Below are positions 1 to 9,463 of a stretch of DNA of 64,000 nucleotides, piece after piece. Within the stretch, counting starts at the first letter, position 1. Each line of letters begins with the position of its first letter. Made by a program: the position numbers and the translations under genes. The DNA comes from VRUE01 sp963728045 (lineage in GTDB: Bacteria; Actinomycetota; Thermoleophilia; Solirubrobacterales; 70-9): assembly GCA_963728045.1 (NCBI GenBank), contig CAVSIE010000006.1, positions 1-64,000 on the forward strand, given 5' to 3'. Under the pieces are notes generated by a model. It was not told the DNA's origin. It searched no databases and saw only the letters and a list, made by a program, of their open reading frames with translations.

Positions 1-841
1 CGCCTGCCGGTTGCCCGATGCGTGCCCCGAGCTCGGGGGCGATGACCCACGCGAAGTGCTCGAACTCGCCGAGCGCCGCATCCCACGTCGCCAGGACGGC
101 GGGTCCGAGTCGCTGCACGTGGCCGTGGACGTCCCGGGATGTCGGGCGGACGTAGTGGGCCGCGACGACCCGGAGCCGGCCATCGCTCGTCCGTCGCAGG
201 ATCGACACCGGCGCCGAGCCGGGACAGTTCGTCGTCCGTGAGCAACAGGGGGCGCCGCGCAACGAGTCCAGGACCGCCTCGAGCCCGTCGGCGCGCATCG
301 CGGCAAGCAGCCCGTACCCGAGCGACGCGGCCCGGATGGCGATGCGTGCGCGAAGGCCCCAGGTCGATGTCGGCGAGCCATCGGACAGGTCCCGGTAACG
401 AGATCGTCGTCGTGTCCGGCCGGATAGGTGGTCCACCACGTCCGTCGACCGGCACCCGCGTCGCGGACGACCAGCCGAGCTCGGACGCCTGCGGGAGCCA
501 GTCGAACGTCTCAGCCTCGCCCTCGAGCACGCGGACGCCCATTCCCGGGGCGAGGAGGTCTCTCGCGGCGATCAGCGCCGACCCTGGGGCCGTCGCCAGC
601 CTCGTCCGACGCGACGACGAGGGGCACCCGCGACTCGACGAGCATCCACAGCGTCGCGGCGAGCTCCGCGTCGAGCAACCCGTCGCGGTTCGAGCGTCGC
701 GATGGCATGCGGCTCTGGCGATGGCGGGCGGGAGGCCCACCGCCCGTCGGTCGGGGTGGGGTCGGCCAAGGGGACTCCGAACATGTGGTGGGGTTCCGGC
801 TCGGGACGGCCAGCGTAGGGCCGGCCCCGGAGGACCGTCAA
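1..841 (-). pseudogene. Unrecognised protein, frameshifted, runs off the left edge
   Basis: Leftward coding sequence starting at the ATG complementary to 839-841 (MTVLRGRPYAGRPEPEPHH). It can be followed to base 1 only by changing frame about three times, near 700, 590 and 240. Recognisable stretches include GLLDAELAATLWMLVESRVP, LIAARDLLAPGMGVRVLEG, ASLGYGLLAAMRADGLEAV and, at the very edge, GHVQRLGPAVLATWDAALGE. The alternating hydrophobic and acidic pattern weakly recalls the ATPase part of type II/IV secretion proteins, but no Walker A motif is visible, so no function is assigned. The C-terminus lies outside the window. The indels may be sequencing errors, because most genes up to 11.4 kb show them. 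Confidence 0.45.
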
Positions 842-984
842 ACGCCTCGGGAATGGCCGTCGCGCACGGACGACCCCGGACCACCGGCCTCACCCACCCG
901 TACGAGTTTCCCGGTCGGCGGCAGGACCCGCCGCCCATAGCCTTGCGAAGACAGCGAGAGTCCATGGACGGAGGTCGAGGATCG

Positions 985-2120
985 ATGGACCGGCTCGGCC
1001 TCAGCATGGCCAGCTTCTGCGAGCACTGCGGCGTGCACCGTGACCAGCTTGGTGACGAGTCGATCGCGCCCATCCGCGAGTGCCCGTCGTGCGCCCAGGC
1101 CGTCTGTCCCAACTGCTGGAACCTCGTCGCGAAGACCTGCCTGAAGTGCCAGGCCTTCGCACCCTCCCGCTGGTCGCAACCGCGCCGCCAGCCGCCCGCC
1201 CCAGTCGGCAGATTGCCGCAGCCGAGGCCATCGTCACGGCGACCGCCGCCAAGCGCGCGCGACGCGGCAAGAAGGCATCGACCGTGGCTCCGGCGATCCT
1301 GCCGGTGGCTGCCGCCGCGACGCCCGAGCCGGCCAAGAAGACCCGAGGTGGCAAGGCCCCGTCGCCGACGACGGTGGAGGCGCCCGTCGAACGCGTGGTC
1401 GAGTGGCCGCAGCATCCCGTCGAGTGGCCCGAACGCATCCTGAGCCAGGCGGCGACGGTCTCGGCCTGGGACCAGCCGGAGGCATCACCCACACCGGCCC
1501 GGGTCGTGCCGATCGCCGCGCGAGCCTCGTCGGGTTCGTCGTCGAAGCGTGGGCGGTCGGCGATCGGTGTCGTGGTCGTCGCCATCGCGCTCTTCGGGGT
1601 GGCCGGGATCTCGCTCGCGGCGTTCGGCACGCTGCAGGGCAGCACGACGTCCCCCGACGGCACGATCGCCCCCGGGGGCGTCCAGAACCTCTCGCCACGC
1701 CAGGACCCCGAGAACGGTGGCAACATGACAGTCAGCCTGCGGGTGATTGACGACCGACGCGCCGGCGCAGGACGCCCGCGGGCGCGGTCGGACGGCATGG
1801 CGGGCGGACCGATCCTGCGAGCGGTCCTGAGCCTGGCACCGGTTCCACCTGGCACCCGGTCCGGACCGGGCGGGACGCATCCCACGCCGACGAACAAGCC
1901 CACGGCCAAGCCGACGACGAAACCGACGGCCGGTTCGACGGCCACGCCGACGGCCGGTGTGACCGCCACGCCGACGGCCGCACCCACGGCTGAGCCCACA
2001 CCCGAACCGACCCCCGAGCCGACGCCGGAGCCGATGCCGGAGCCGACGCCGGAACCCACGCCCGAGCCGACGCCGGAACCCACGCCCGAGCCGACGCCCG
2101 AGCCGACGCCAGAGCCCTGA
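985..2120 (+). CDS. Zinc-ribbon, single-pass membrane protein with Pro-Thr-Glu tail (frameshifted)
   Basis: The N-terminus carries four CxxC pairs (CEHC, CPSC, CPNC, CLKC), a double zinc ribbon of about 45 residues. An Ala/Lys-rich linker follows, then one transmembrane helix (SAIGVVVVAIALFGVAGISL) and a Pro-Thr tail that becomes a Pro-Thr-Pro-Glu repeat up to the stop. The ATG at 985 is chosen because GGAGG lies 11 bases before it; ATGs at 964 and 1006 are in the same frame. The zinc ribbon and the rest lie in different frames, with a shift near 1,170. Inference: a cytoplasmic zinc ribbon tethered to the membrane, with a wall-spanning tail outside. Function unknown. Confidence 0.55.
1873..2118 (+). 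repeat. Pro-Thr / Pro-Thr-Pro-Glu coding repeat
   Basis: Tandem degenerate 6-12 bp units encode Pro-Thr-Lys/Ala and then about 14 Pro-Thr-Pro-Glu or Pro-Glu-Pro-type units at the end of the zinc-ribbon protein. The antisense reading gives a Gly-Val-Gly-Ser repeat that is only a shadow. Repeats like this are prone to assembly collapse, so the true copy number is uncertain. Confidence 0.8.
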
Positions 2121-2200
2121 TCGTCGTCGATCCTGTCAGGTCCTGACCGGTCGGGCGGTACGATGCGGTCGATGGCCTCACCATCCCCACCCTGGAGATC

Positions 2201-2761
2201 GTGCCGCTCACCACGAGTCGTTTCGACGACCTGGCCGGTCTCTTCCGGGAAGGCGGCGACCCGAAGTGGTGCTGGTGTACCTGGTTTCGGGTGCGTGGGC
2301 GGGACTGGACGAACTCGACGGCCGACGGCAATCGCGCCAATCTCGCGGCGCTCGCCGCCTCGGACGAGCCACCGGGGCTGGTCGCCTACGACGATGGCCG
2401 CGCGGTGGGCTGGGTCAGCCTTGGGCCACGCGAGGACTACGAGCGACTGGCCTACTCGAAGGTGCTCGCGCCACTCGACGACCGACCGGTCTGGTCGATC
2501 GTCTGCTTCGTGGTCTCGAAGCCCTCGCGTGGCCATGGCGTCGCCGACGCCCTCCTGCACGCGGCGATCGAGCACGCCCGCGCTCGCGGCGCGACGACGC
2601 TCGAGGCGTATCCCGTGGAGACCGACGGGCGGCGCATCCCCTCCGCGAACGCCTTCCACGGGACCTTGGCGATGTTCGAGCGCGCCGGGTTCGAGGTGGT
2701 CGAGCGGCGACAGTGGAAGCCCGACGCCCCGGTCCGACCGTTCGTTCGGCTCGAGCTCTAG
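2201..2761 (+). CDS. GNAT family N-acetyltransferase
   Basis: A 186-residue intact GNAT-fold protein. Motif A is visible as VWSIVCFVVSKPSRGHGVAD followed by ALLHAAIEHARARGAT, which supplies the pyrophosphate-binding loop for acetyl-CoA. The C-terminal strand has FERAGFEVVERRQWKPDAP. It starts at GTG 2201; the same frame is open upstream, and a slightly longer start reading LTIPTLEIVPLTTSRF is possible. The N-terminal GGDPKWCWCTWF segment is typical of a small GNAT subgroup of unknown substrate. It is one of few intact genes in the first 11 kb and ends about 390 bases before the ABC exporter. Confidence 0.75.
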   Translation: MPLTTSRFDDLAGLFREGGDPKWCWCTWFRVRGRDWTNSTADGNRANLAALAASDEPPGLVAYDDGRAVGWVSLGPREDYERLAYSKVLAPLDDRPVWSIVCFVVSKPSRGHGVADALLHAAIEHARARGATTLEAYPVETDGRRIPSANAFHGTLAMFERAGFEVVERRQWKPDAPVRPFVRLEL

Positions 2762-3020
2762 GGCCCGTCTACGTCATCCGTCGCGGGTTCGCCATCGTCG
2801 TCCGTCCAGGTTGACACTCGCCGCGCCACCGGCCTAGACTGCCGACCGGCACGCATGTCGCGCGCCCTCGTCCAGCTCGTATGGAGGCGGCCTCCAAGAT
2901 GACGACGAAGCTCTTCTTCCGACGCACGACGGCGCCTATCGGCGTTGCCGATCGCGGGAGTCTTTGCGCCCATCTCGAGCTAGCCGCAGGCGGCAGGACC
3001 GCCTTCCGGAGACGCCACGA

Positions 3021-3052
3021 GCCGTGGGCCAGATCGGGCCCCCGGCTTTTTT
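3021..3052 (+). terminator. Rho-independent-type hairpin with T tract
   Basis: GCCGTGGGCC pairs with GGGCCCCCGGC across a short AGATC loop and is followed directly by TTTTTT (3047-3052). It lies in the otherwise gene-free stretch 2,762-3,147, upstream of the ABC exporter. It could end the GNAT transcript or act as an attenuator in the leader of the exporter. A second small hairpin, GGCGG-N5-CCGCC, lies just before it at about 2,990-3,004. Nothing else was recognised in this gap. Confidence 0.5.
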
Positions 3053-3147
3053 GATGCCCTTCCCTGCCCCAACGGCAGATCGCGGAGGACACCACCGAGC
3101 CGCGAGGCCCCCCGACGAACCGTCGGATGAGGTCCGCGGCTCGTTCC

Positions 3148-4068
3148 ATGTCCACCTCCCTCCACCCGGAGTCCACCGTGACCGCCACCACGACCATCGA
3201 ACAACTGCATACCGAGGCTCCCGCCGTGCGCCACACGGCGTGGGCGGTCTCGTCGGGCGTCCCGGCCCTGCTCATCGACGGCGTCAGCAAGTCGTTCGTG
3301 GTGGGAAGGGCCAAGAAGCCCGTCACGGCCATCGCGAACGTGTCGATGCGCCTCGAGCGCGGTGACATCCACGGGATCCTCGGCGCCAATGGGTCCGGCA
3401 AGTCGACCCTCATCCGTCTCGTGTCGGGCCTGCTGACCCTCGACGCCGGGCGGGTGGAGGTATTCGGGCATGACATCGAGCGAGGAGATGCAGGTCAAGC
3501 GCCTGATGAACCGGGTCAGCGTGGACGCCGCGTTCTTCAAGAAGCTCAGCCCGATGGAGAACCTGGTCTTCGCGGCGCGGATTCTCAGTCTCGACGGGGG
3601 GACCGCCAAGCGCGACGCCCTGGTCATCGTCGAGCGGCTCGGGATCGGCGCAAAGCGAGTCGGCCGGCCCATCGAACAGATGAGCCGGGGGATGCAGCAG
3701 AAGGTCGCCATCGCGCGAGCGCTGCTGACGAGCCCGTTCCTGGTCCTGCTCGACGAGCCGACCACGGGCCTCGACCCGCGATCGAGCTCGACGTGCCAGA
3801 GCTTCATCGAAGAGCTGCGAGCGAGCCACGACGCCACCGTCGTGCTCACGACCCACCGCCGCAGCACCTGGCCGAGGCGGAGCGCCTCTGCCGCCACATC
3901 ACGGTCCTCGACGCCGGCCGCGTCGTCGCCGAGGACACCCCGGAAGGCCTCAAGACCCTGGTCGGCGAACGACTGGGCCGAGCGGCCTCCCTCGAAGACG
4001 TATTCATGACCTTTACCGGCCGCTCCCTCGACGACGACGTCGAGGAGGACGAGTCCGAGACCGACTGA
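3148..4068 (+). CDS. ABC transporter ATP-binding protein (two frameshifts)
   Basis: ATPase subunit of an ABC-2 type exporter. Walker A is GANGSGKST, the signature region is QMSRGMQQKVAIARALL, Walker B is LVLLDEPTTGLD and the switch region is VVLTTH. The C-terminus, LEDVFMTFTGRSLDDD, is usual for exporter ATPases of the NatA/CcmA type. The reading frame breaks twice: near 3,480, where a 2-base loss fits, and near 3,860 after the H-loop, where the frame returns. An in-frame ATG at 3127 is an alternative start. The matching permease follows at 4,311. Substrate unknown; drug, lipid or polysaccharide export are all possible. Confidence 0.8.
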   Translation: MSTSLHPESTVTATTTIEQLHTEAPAVRHTAWAVSSGVPALLIDGVSKSFVVGRAKKPVTAIANVSMRLERGDIHGILGANGSGKSTLIRLVSGLLTLDAGRVEVFGHDIERGDAGQAPDEPGQRGRRVLQEAQPDGEPGLRGADSQSRRGDRQARRPGHRRAARDRRKASRPAHRTDEPGDAAEGRHRASAADEPVPGPARRADHGPRPAIELDVPELHRRAASEPRRHRRAHDPPPQHLAEAERLCRHITVLDAGRVVAEDTPEGLKTLVGERLGRAASLEDVFMTFTGRSLDDDVEEDESETD

Positions 4069-4084
4069 AAGGAGGTGATGACAG

Positions 4085-4274
4085 ATGCAGATGCAGCCAT
4101 GGCTGGCCCTTTCGCTCGCGAATGAGCGCCAGCAGCGGGAGGCGGATGACGTCGCGAACGCGCGACGGGTCGGTCACCCCGCCACGTCCGTCCGTCGCGG
4201 CGCTGGGTCACCGGATGATCGCGATCGGTGCCCGTGTCGCGCGGAGCCCATTCGAGCTGGCTCGGTCCCGCTGA
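4085..4274 (+). CDS. Small hypothetical protein between exporter ATPase and permease
   Basis: An excellent Shine-Dalgarno sequence (AAGGAGGTGATG) precedes ATG 4085. The product begins MQMQPWLALSLANERQQREA. After a probable 1-base shift near 4,190 the other frame gives LGHRMIAIGARVARSPFELA and a stop at 4,272-4,274, in all about 63 residues. The basic, amphipathic C-terminal helix suggests a small membrane-associated accessory protein. Position between the two exporter genes suggests co-translation with them. No family recognised. Confidence 0.45.
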
Positions 4275-4310
4275 GGGACCGGGCCAGCTCCACCGACAGG
4301 AGCCACTCCA

Positions 4311-5117
4311 GTGACCGTCGTCGCCCATGAGCTGAAGGCCTCGTACGCCTTCATCGAGCGCAACTTCTTCCTGACTCGCCGCTACTGGGGCTGGGAACTC
4401 GCGTTCCTGGTCTATTCGGTCGCGGGCGCGCTTTCGATCACGCTCATCGGTGCGGACCAGGGCGACCCGACGCTCCTGCTGACGCTGATGATCGGGGCAT
4501 CATGTGGAACTACCTGTCTGTCGTCTTCGCCTGGATCGCGGAGACGGTGTCGGTCGAGCGCTGGGAGGGCACGCTCGAATACACGTTCATGGCGCCCGTC
4601 CACCGCTCGTCGCAGCTGTTCGGACAAGTCGCCTACGCGATGCTCTACGGCCTCGTCCACACGCTCGGTGATCTTCGTCGTGCTGGTCCTGTTCTTCCCG
4701 AACATGGACCTGTCGCAGGCGAACGCCGGACGGCGGTGCTCTTCATGCTGGTCGGGTCGTTCAGCTTCGTCGGCATCGGGATGATCGCCGCGATCCTGCC
4801 GCTCCTCTATGTCGAGCGCGGAGCGCAGATGACCTTCGTGCTCCAGTCGTGCATCCTGCTCGTGAGTGGCGTCTACTACTCGGTCGACGTGCTGCCTGAG
4901 TGGATGCAGACACTGTCAAAGCTCTCCCCAGCGACCTACGTCCTCGACGGCGTCAGAGCCGCCATTGGTACGAGGGGACGCCGCTCAGCGAGCTCGACCC
5001 GACGACATCTGGCCGCTGTTCGTGATGGGGATCATGGTGATCCCGTTCGGGCTGTGGGCCTTCGGCCGCGCCGAGCGCTTCGCGAAGCGCACCGGCCGCC
5101 TGAAGCGAGTCGGCTGA
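4311..5117 (+). pseudogene. ABC-2 type permease, several frameshifts
   Basis: Membrane subunit partnering the ATPase at 3.1 kb. It starts at GTG 4311 behind AGGAGCCACTCCA and begins MTVVAHELKASYAFIERNFF. Hydrophobic helices include LAFLVYSVAGALSITLIGA, VIFVVLVLFFPNM, VLFMLVGSFSFVGIGMIAAI, FVLQSCILLVSGVYYSVDVL and LFVMGIMVIPFGLWAFGRAE. The conserved stretch SVERWEGTLEYTFMAPVHR is typical of the ABC-2 family. To read it through, the frame must change near 4,497, 4,670, 4,730 and 4,970. With indel correction the protein is about 268 residues, normal for the family. As given, it cannot be translated whole. Confidence 0.7.
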
Positions 5118-5118
5118 T

Positions 5119-6238
5119 ATGACCGAGTCCTTGGCGACCGACATGGCCGGATGGGACGACGCCTGGGCGGCCGGCATTCGAGCCCCACGCCGCCCTCGGC
5201 CGGCGGCCTGCGCGTGTCGTGGCCGTGCACAAGGAGACGGCGGTCGTCCGCGACGGCGACGGCGCCGACCGCAGCGCCTCGGTGTCCGGCCGGTTCCGGT
5301 TCGAGGCACTCGCGCCGTCGGACTATCCGGCGGTCGGCGACTGGGTCGCCCTCGAGGGAGGCGCATCGGGGTCGAGCGACCAGCCGGTGATCGCGGCCGT
5401 CCTGCCGCGTCGGTCGGCATTCCGTCGCAGTGCGGCGGATTCGTCGCGCCGAACGGCGGGCAACCTCGCCGACGAGCAGGTCATCGCCTCGAACGTCGAC
5501 GTGGCCTTCCTCGTCGCCGGTCTGGACGGCGATTTCAACCTGCGCCGCCAGGAGCGGTACCTCGCGGTCGCGTGGTCGAGCGGCGTGACACCGGTGATCA
5601 TCCTCAACAAGGCCGACATCGGGCAGGACATCCTCGGTCGGCAGGTCGCGATCGAGGGGATCGCCCCGGGTGTCCCGATCGTGACACTGTCGGCGTTGAC
5701 TGGCGATCATCTCGGCGACCTCGAGCCGTACCTTCGACCGGGAGCGACGGCGGTCGTCCTCGGATCGTCGGGGGTCGGCAAGTCCACGCTCGTGAACGCG
5801 TTGCTGGGCGAAGCGCGCCAGGCGACGGCCGAGGTGCGCGAGGACAATTCGCGAGGACGGCACACGACCACCCATCGGGAACTCTTCGCCCTTCCGGGCG
5901 GGGCGCTGCTCATCGACACACCGGGCATCCGGGCCCTGCAGGTCGCGGGTGCCGACGATGGCCTCGAGGCCGCGTTCGACGACATCGTGGAGCTGGCCGC
6001 GGAATGTCGCTTCAGCGACTGCCGACACGACGGCGAACCCGGCTGCGCCGTCCGCGGCGCCCTCGAGGACGGCCGCCTCGGCGACCGGCCGGCCAGTCAC
6101 CGCAAGCTCGAACGCGAGCTGGCACACGCAGAACGCAAGGGCGACCCCCGGGCGATGGCCGAAGAGCGACGGCGCTGGCGGATCATCCACAAGTCCGTCG
6201 GCGTGCACATGGACCGCAAGTACGGAGCCGATCGATGA
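5119..6238 (+). CDS. rsgA: Ribosome small-subunit-dependent GTPase RsgA (5' frameshift)
   Basis: Circularly permuted GTPase that helps mature the 30S subunit. The order is an OB-fold N-terminus, G4 NKAD, G1 GSSGVGKST, G3 DTPG, then a zinc-binding C-terminal domain with ECRFSDCRHDGEPGC. These are the full RsgA/YjeQ hallmarks. The part from 5,219 is open; the first 20 residues (MTESLATDMAGWDDAWAAGI) lie in another frame, with an indel near 5,180. The start at ATG 5119 is 1 base after the permease stop. The 3' end overlaps the next gene by four bases (ATGA). Confidence 0.9.
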
Positions 6239-7276
6239 CCACGACCGCCGACGACCAGATCCACCTCGCCGATGCACCGGACATCCCCGGACTGCGGTTC
6301 CGGCACCATCGCGGGCCGGAGGACTACCCCGGGATGGTCGCGGCCAACCAGGCCTCGCGCGAGCACGGCGGGAGCCTCGAGCTCCTCACCGTCGAGACGA
6401 TGACGCGCGACTACGCGCACCTCGTGAACTGCGATCCGTTCGATGACATCCTGATCGTCGAGCTCGACGACACGATCATCGGGTATGCGCGGACCGAGTG
6501 GCGCCAGCTGACCGCCGGCGGACGGCAGTTCAGCCCGGTCGGGCTGCTCGTCCCGGAGCAACGCGGCCGCGGGATCGGTGGCGCGATGCTCCTGGGCGGA
6601 ACGCCGGCTCGCGCAGGTCGCGGCGACGCTGCCCGCGGATCAGCCGTCGCTGATGCGCGTGTGGACTGGGATACGGACACCCATGCGAAGGCGTTGTACG
6701 AGGAACGCGGTTGGATCATCACGGGCCGAGGCTACGAGATGATCCGGCCGACGCTCGATGACATCCCCTCGGTGCCGCTCCCGGACGGCTTCGACATCCG
6801 ACCGATCGATCCATCCGATCGACGCGCGGTCTGGGATGCGGCGCAGGACGCCTTCCGCGACCACCGGGCCGAGGAGGAGTGGACCGAGGAAGACTGGCTG
6901 CGCGACGACGCGGACCCGCACCAGGACCCGAGCCTGTGGGCCATCGCCTTCGCGGCCGACGAGATGGCCGCGGGCGTGGAGGGTGCGGATGATCGCCGAG
7001 GAGAACGTCCACCACGGCGTCCTGCGCGGGTACATCGATGGTGTCTGGACGCGGAAGCCGTACCGACGACGCGGTCTCGCACGGGCCTTGCTGGCGCGCG
7101 TCCTCGTCCTCCTGCGCGACCGCGGGATGACGAGCGCCTACCTCGGCGTCGACGGCATCAACCCGAACCAGGCGATGGATCTCTATAAATCGCTCGGGTT
7201 CGAGATCCGCTCGGCCGAGTCGGACTGGACGAAAGCCGTGCCTGGCTTCGAAGCGCCAGAGAAGGACGAACGATGA
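6235..7276 (+). CDS. Tandem double-GNAT acetyltransferase, copy 1 (frameshifted)
   Basis: Two GNAT domains in one chain. The first has motif A VGLLVPEQRGRGIGGAM; the second has YIDGVWTRKPYRRRGLARAL and ends LGVDGINPNQAMDLYKSLGF. It starts at ATG 6235, overlapping the rsgA stop, so it is probably translationally coupled. Frames change near 6,596 and 6,664 (these compensate) and near 6,985. With correction it is about 345 residues, like its neighbour, to which it is clearly paralogous. Substrate unknown; the layout resembles mycothiol synthase (MshD), but no residue pattern supports that function here. Confidence 0.7.
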
Positions 7277-8284
7277 CGACGTCGACGAGCTCCCGAACCA
7301 CCTGGCTGGAGCTGCCGGGCCTGCCCGATACGCCCGGCTGGCCGCCGGCGGTTTCGCGATGCCGGCGACTTCGCCGCGATGGCGTCGGTCACTCACCAGG
7401 CCAACCTGCACGACGCCATCCCGTGGCTCCCGACCGAAGCCCAGCTCAAGCTCGAGATCGAGGGTGAGGAGGGCATCGACGCCCAAGCGGACATCACCAT
7501 CGTCGAGATCGACGGCACGGTCGTCGCCGAGGCGCAGGTCTGGCGCATGATCCGGGCCGGTCGGCCGGTCTTCGAGGTCGGTGGACATGTCGTGCCGGAG
7601 GTCCGAGGGCGGGGCATCGGTCGGGCGCTGCTCGCCGAGAACGTGCGTCGCGCGGTCGAGCGTGCCGCCGCGGATCCGGTCCGCCTCCGGGCGTTCGCGG
7701 ACGAGCACGAAGCCGGGCACCGCGCGATCCTGACTCGTGCCGGGTTCGACGCGATCCGCCACTTCTTCGTCATGGGGCGACGCGACCTCGCCACGGTCCC
7801 GGACCTGCCGCTGCCCGAGGGGATCGAAGTCCGTCCGGTCACGGCGGACCAGCACCGGGCGATCTTCGACGCGGAGAAGGAAGCCTTCAAGGACCACTGG
7901 GAATCCAGCGAACAGGGCGACGACGTGTTCCGGACGACATTCGAGCGACCGGAGATCGACACCGGGCTCTGGGTGGTCGCCTGGGATGGGGACGAGATCG
8001 CGGGCGTCGTCCAGACCTGGATCTGGACCGAGGAGAATGAAGGGCTTGGCGTCAAGCGCGGGTGGCTCGAGCACATCAGCGTCCGGCGACCATGGCGGCG
8101 ACGGGGGCTGGGGCGTGCGATCTCGGCGATCGCGATGCAGCGACTCCGGGACGCCGGCATGGACGAAGCGATGCTCGGCGTCGACTCGGAGAACCCGACC
8201 GGTGCGCTCGGGTTGTACGAGGAACTCGGGTTCACGGTCCACACCAAGGGCACCGCGTTCGGCCGCGAAGTCGAGCGCGCCTAG
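7273..8284 (+). CDS. Tandem double-GNAT acetyltransferase, copy 2 (5' frameshift)
   Basis: Paralogue of the preceding gene, starting at ATG 7273 inside its stop (ATGA overlap). The first domain has VVPEVRGRGIGRALLAENV, the second ISVRRPWRRRGLGRAISAIA followed by LGVDSENPTGALGLYEELGF. The N-terminal MTTSTSSRTTWLELPGLPDT is in a different frame from the rest, with an indel near 7,340; from 7,379 the frame is open to the stop. Each domain keeps an R/Q-x-x-G-x-G/A loop, so both could bind acetyl-CoA. Tandem duplication of a two-domain acetyltransferase is the visible history. Confidence 0.75.
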
Positions 8285-8301
8285 GCGATCGGCCTGGATC
8301 G

Positions 8302-8939
8302 TCAGGCGAAGAGCCGACCCCCGTCCCTGACGAGCTCCATCCACGCGCGCTCCTCCCCGATGGTCGTCGCCTGGCCATGGCCGGGGAAGACGCCGACGCC
8401 ATCCGCCAGCTCGGTCAGCCGGCCGATCGACGCGACCATCGCGTCCGGGTCGCCGCCCGGTAGGTCGACCCGCCCCCGCCGGCGGCGAAGAGCGTGTCGC
8501 CGCTGTAGAGGCGGCCCTCGTCCGCCGCGAAGAGGCAGACCGAGCCCTCGGTGTGCCCCGGGGTGTGGAGCACCCGCAGCTCGACCTCGCCGAACCGCAC
8601 GACCCCACCCTCGGCGAGCTCGACGGCCGGAACGGATGGGACGATCTCGAACGGCGCCCAGACCGGCTCGGGGTGTTCCAGGCGGCCGCGATCAGCCGGA
8701 TGGACCGCGATGTCGGCGCCCGTGTGCTCGGCCACGGCGGCGTTGTCCCCGATGTGATCCCAATGGCCGTGGGTCGAGACGATCAGCTTGAGCGTCCAGT
8801 CTCGCGCGGCGAGCTCATCGGCGATCCAGGCCAGCGATGGTGTCGCGGTGTCGATGGCGATGGCCTCGCGTGACCGCTCGTCCGCGAGCACATGGACGTT
8901 GGTTGCGATCGGCCCGACGACCCGGTGCAGGTGTTCCAT
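8302..8939 (-). CDS. Metallo-beta-lactamase-fold hydrolase (frameshift near C-terminus)
   Basis: Glyoxalase II-like MBL-fold enzyme. The metal motif is VSTHGHWDHIGD (HxHxDH), with later ligands in LHTPGHTEGS and LYSGDTLF and a final FPGHG in the shifted frame. It starts MEHLHRVVGPIATNVHVLAD. The frame breaks near 8,460 after FAAGGGG; the other frame then supplies LTELADGVGVFPGHGQATTI and a stop at 8,302-8,304. It is the last gene of the leftward CO-dehydrogenase group, 38 bases after coxG. Its link to CO oxidation is by position only. Confidence 0.75.
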
Positions 8940-8977
8940 CGAAGGTGACTTTGGCGCGGTCTCGGGACCCAGCCGCC

Positions 8978-9421
8978 TCAGTCGCCGCCTTCGAGCTTCG
9001 AGCGCATGCAGTCGAATGTCTGGGCGATCATCTTGGCCGTCCCCTCGATGAGCCGGGCGCCGACGCCCGCGAGCGTTCCGGCGATCGCCACATCGGCCTT
9101 CCAGTCCATGACGGTGGCGCCGTCGGGGCCATCGGAGAGATGCATCTCCGCGTCGGCGTCGACGGCACTGCCCGGTGCCTGGCCATGGGCCTTGATGACG
9201 GCCTTGTCCGGCGCGACGAGCTCGGCGAACGTCATGTCGACATTGAACCGCGCGCTGATGAAGCCGATCCCGACCTTGGCCGTGGCCTTGAAGTGCGTGT
9301 CGTCCACGACCTCGATCTTCTCCACCCCGGGCCCGCATTGACCGACCTGGTCGGGGTCGATGACGAAGGCCCACACCTTGTCGCGGCTGGCCTTGATCGG
9401 GACGGTGCCTTCGAAGTGCAT
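8978..9421 (-). CDS. coxG: Carbon monoxide dehydrogenase subunit G family (CoxG, SRPBCC fold)
   Basis: An intact 147-residue protein beginning MHFEGTVPIKASRDKVWAFV, the standard opening of CoxG proteins. These have the SRPBCC/START-like fold and are associated with membrane recruitment or quinone coupling of aerobic CO dehydrogenase. Other typical features are the VGQCGPGVE motif and WKADVAIAGTLAGVGARLI near the C-terminus. It lies between the XdhC-type protein (about 40 bases upstream) and the MBL hydrolase, all leftward, which supports a cox operon. CoxG-like proteins also occur apart from CO oxidation, but coxL nearby makes the assignment firm. Confidence 0.85.
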   Translation of the reverse strand: MHFEGTVPIKASRDKVWAFVIDPDQVGQCGPGVEKIEVVDDTHFKATAKVGIGFISARFNVDMTFAELVAPDKAVIKAHGQAPGSAVDADAEMHLSDGPDGATVMDWKADVAIAGTLAGVGARLIEGTAKMIAQTFDCMRSKLEGGD

Positions 9422-9463
9422 GCGGGCCCTCCAGGACGCTCGAGGGGTCGACGGGGCGGCGGG

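Noticed and set aside
1..841. Assignment of the left-edge gene to a type II/IV secretion ATPase
   Set aside because: No Walker A or B motif could be found in any frame, so only a weak likeness is mentioned.
1880..2118. Tandem repeats as a CRISPR array
   Set aside because: Units are contiguous, in frame and lack unique spacers; they encode Pro-Thr-Pro-Glu. No other array-like pattern was seen.
1001..2659. A 552-codon leftward open frame with a Gly-Val-Gly-Ser repeat
   Set aside because: It is the antisense of the Pro-Thr-Pro-Glu coding repeat and the GNAT gene; third-position GC bias keeps such antisense frames open.
2985..3010. T-box-like AGGACCGCC in the exporter leader
   Set aside because: The TGG-N-ACC core is not present and no Stem I or specifier loop could be drawn; kept only as an unspecified leader.
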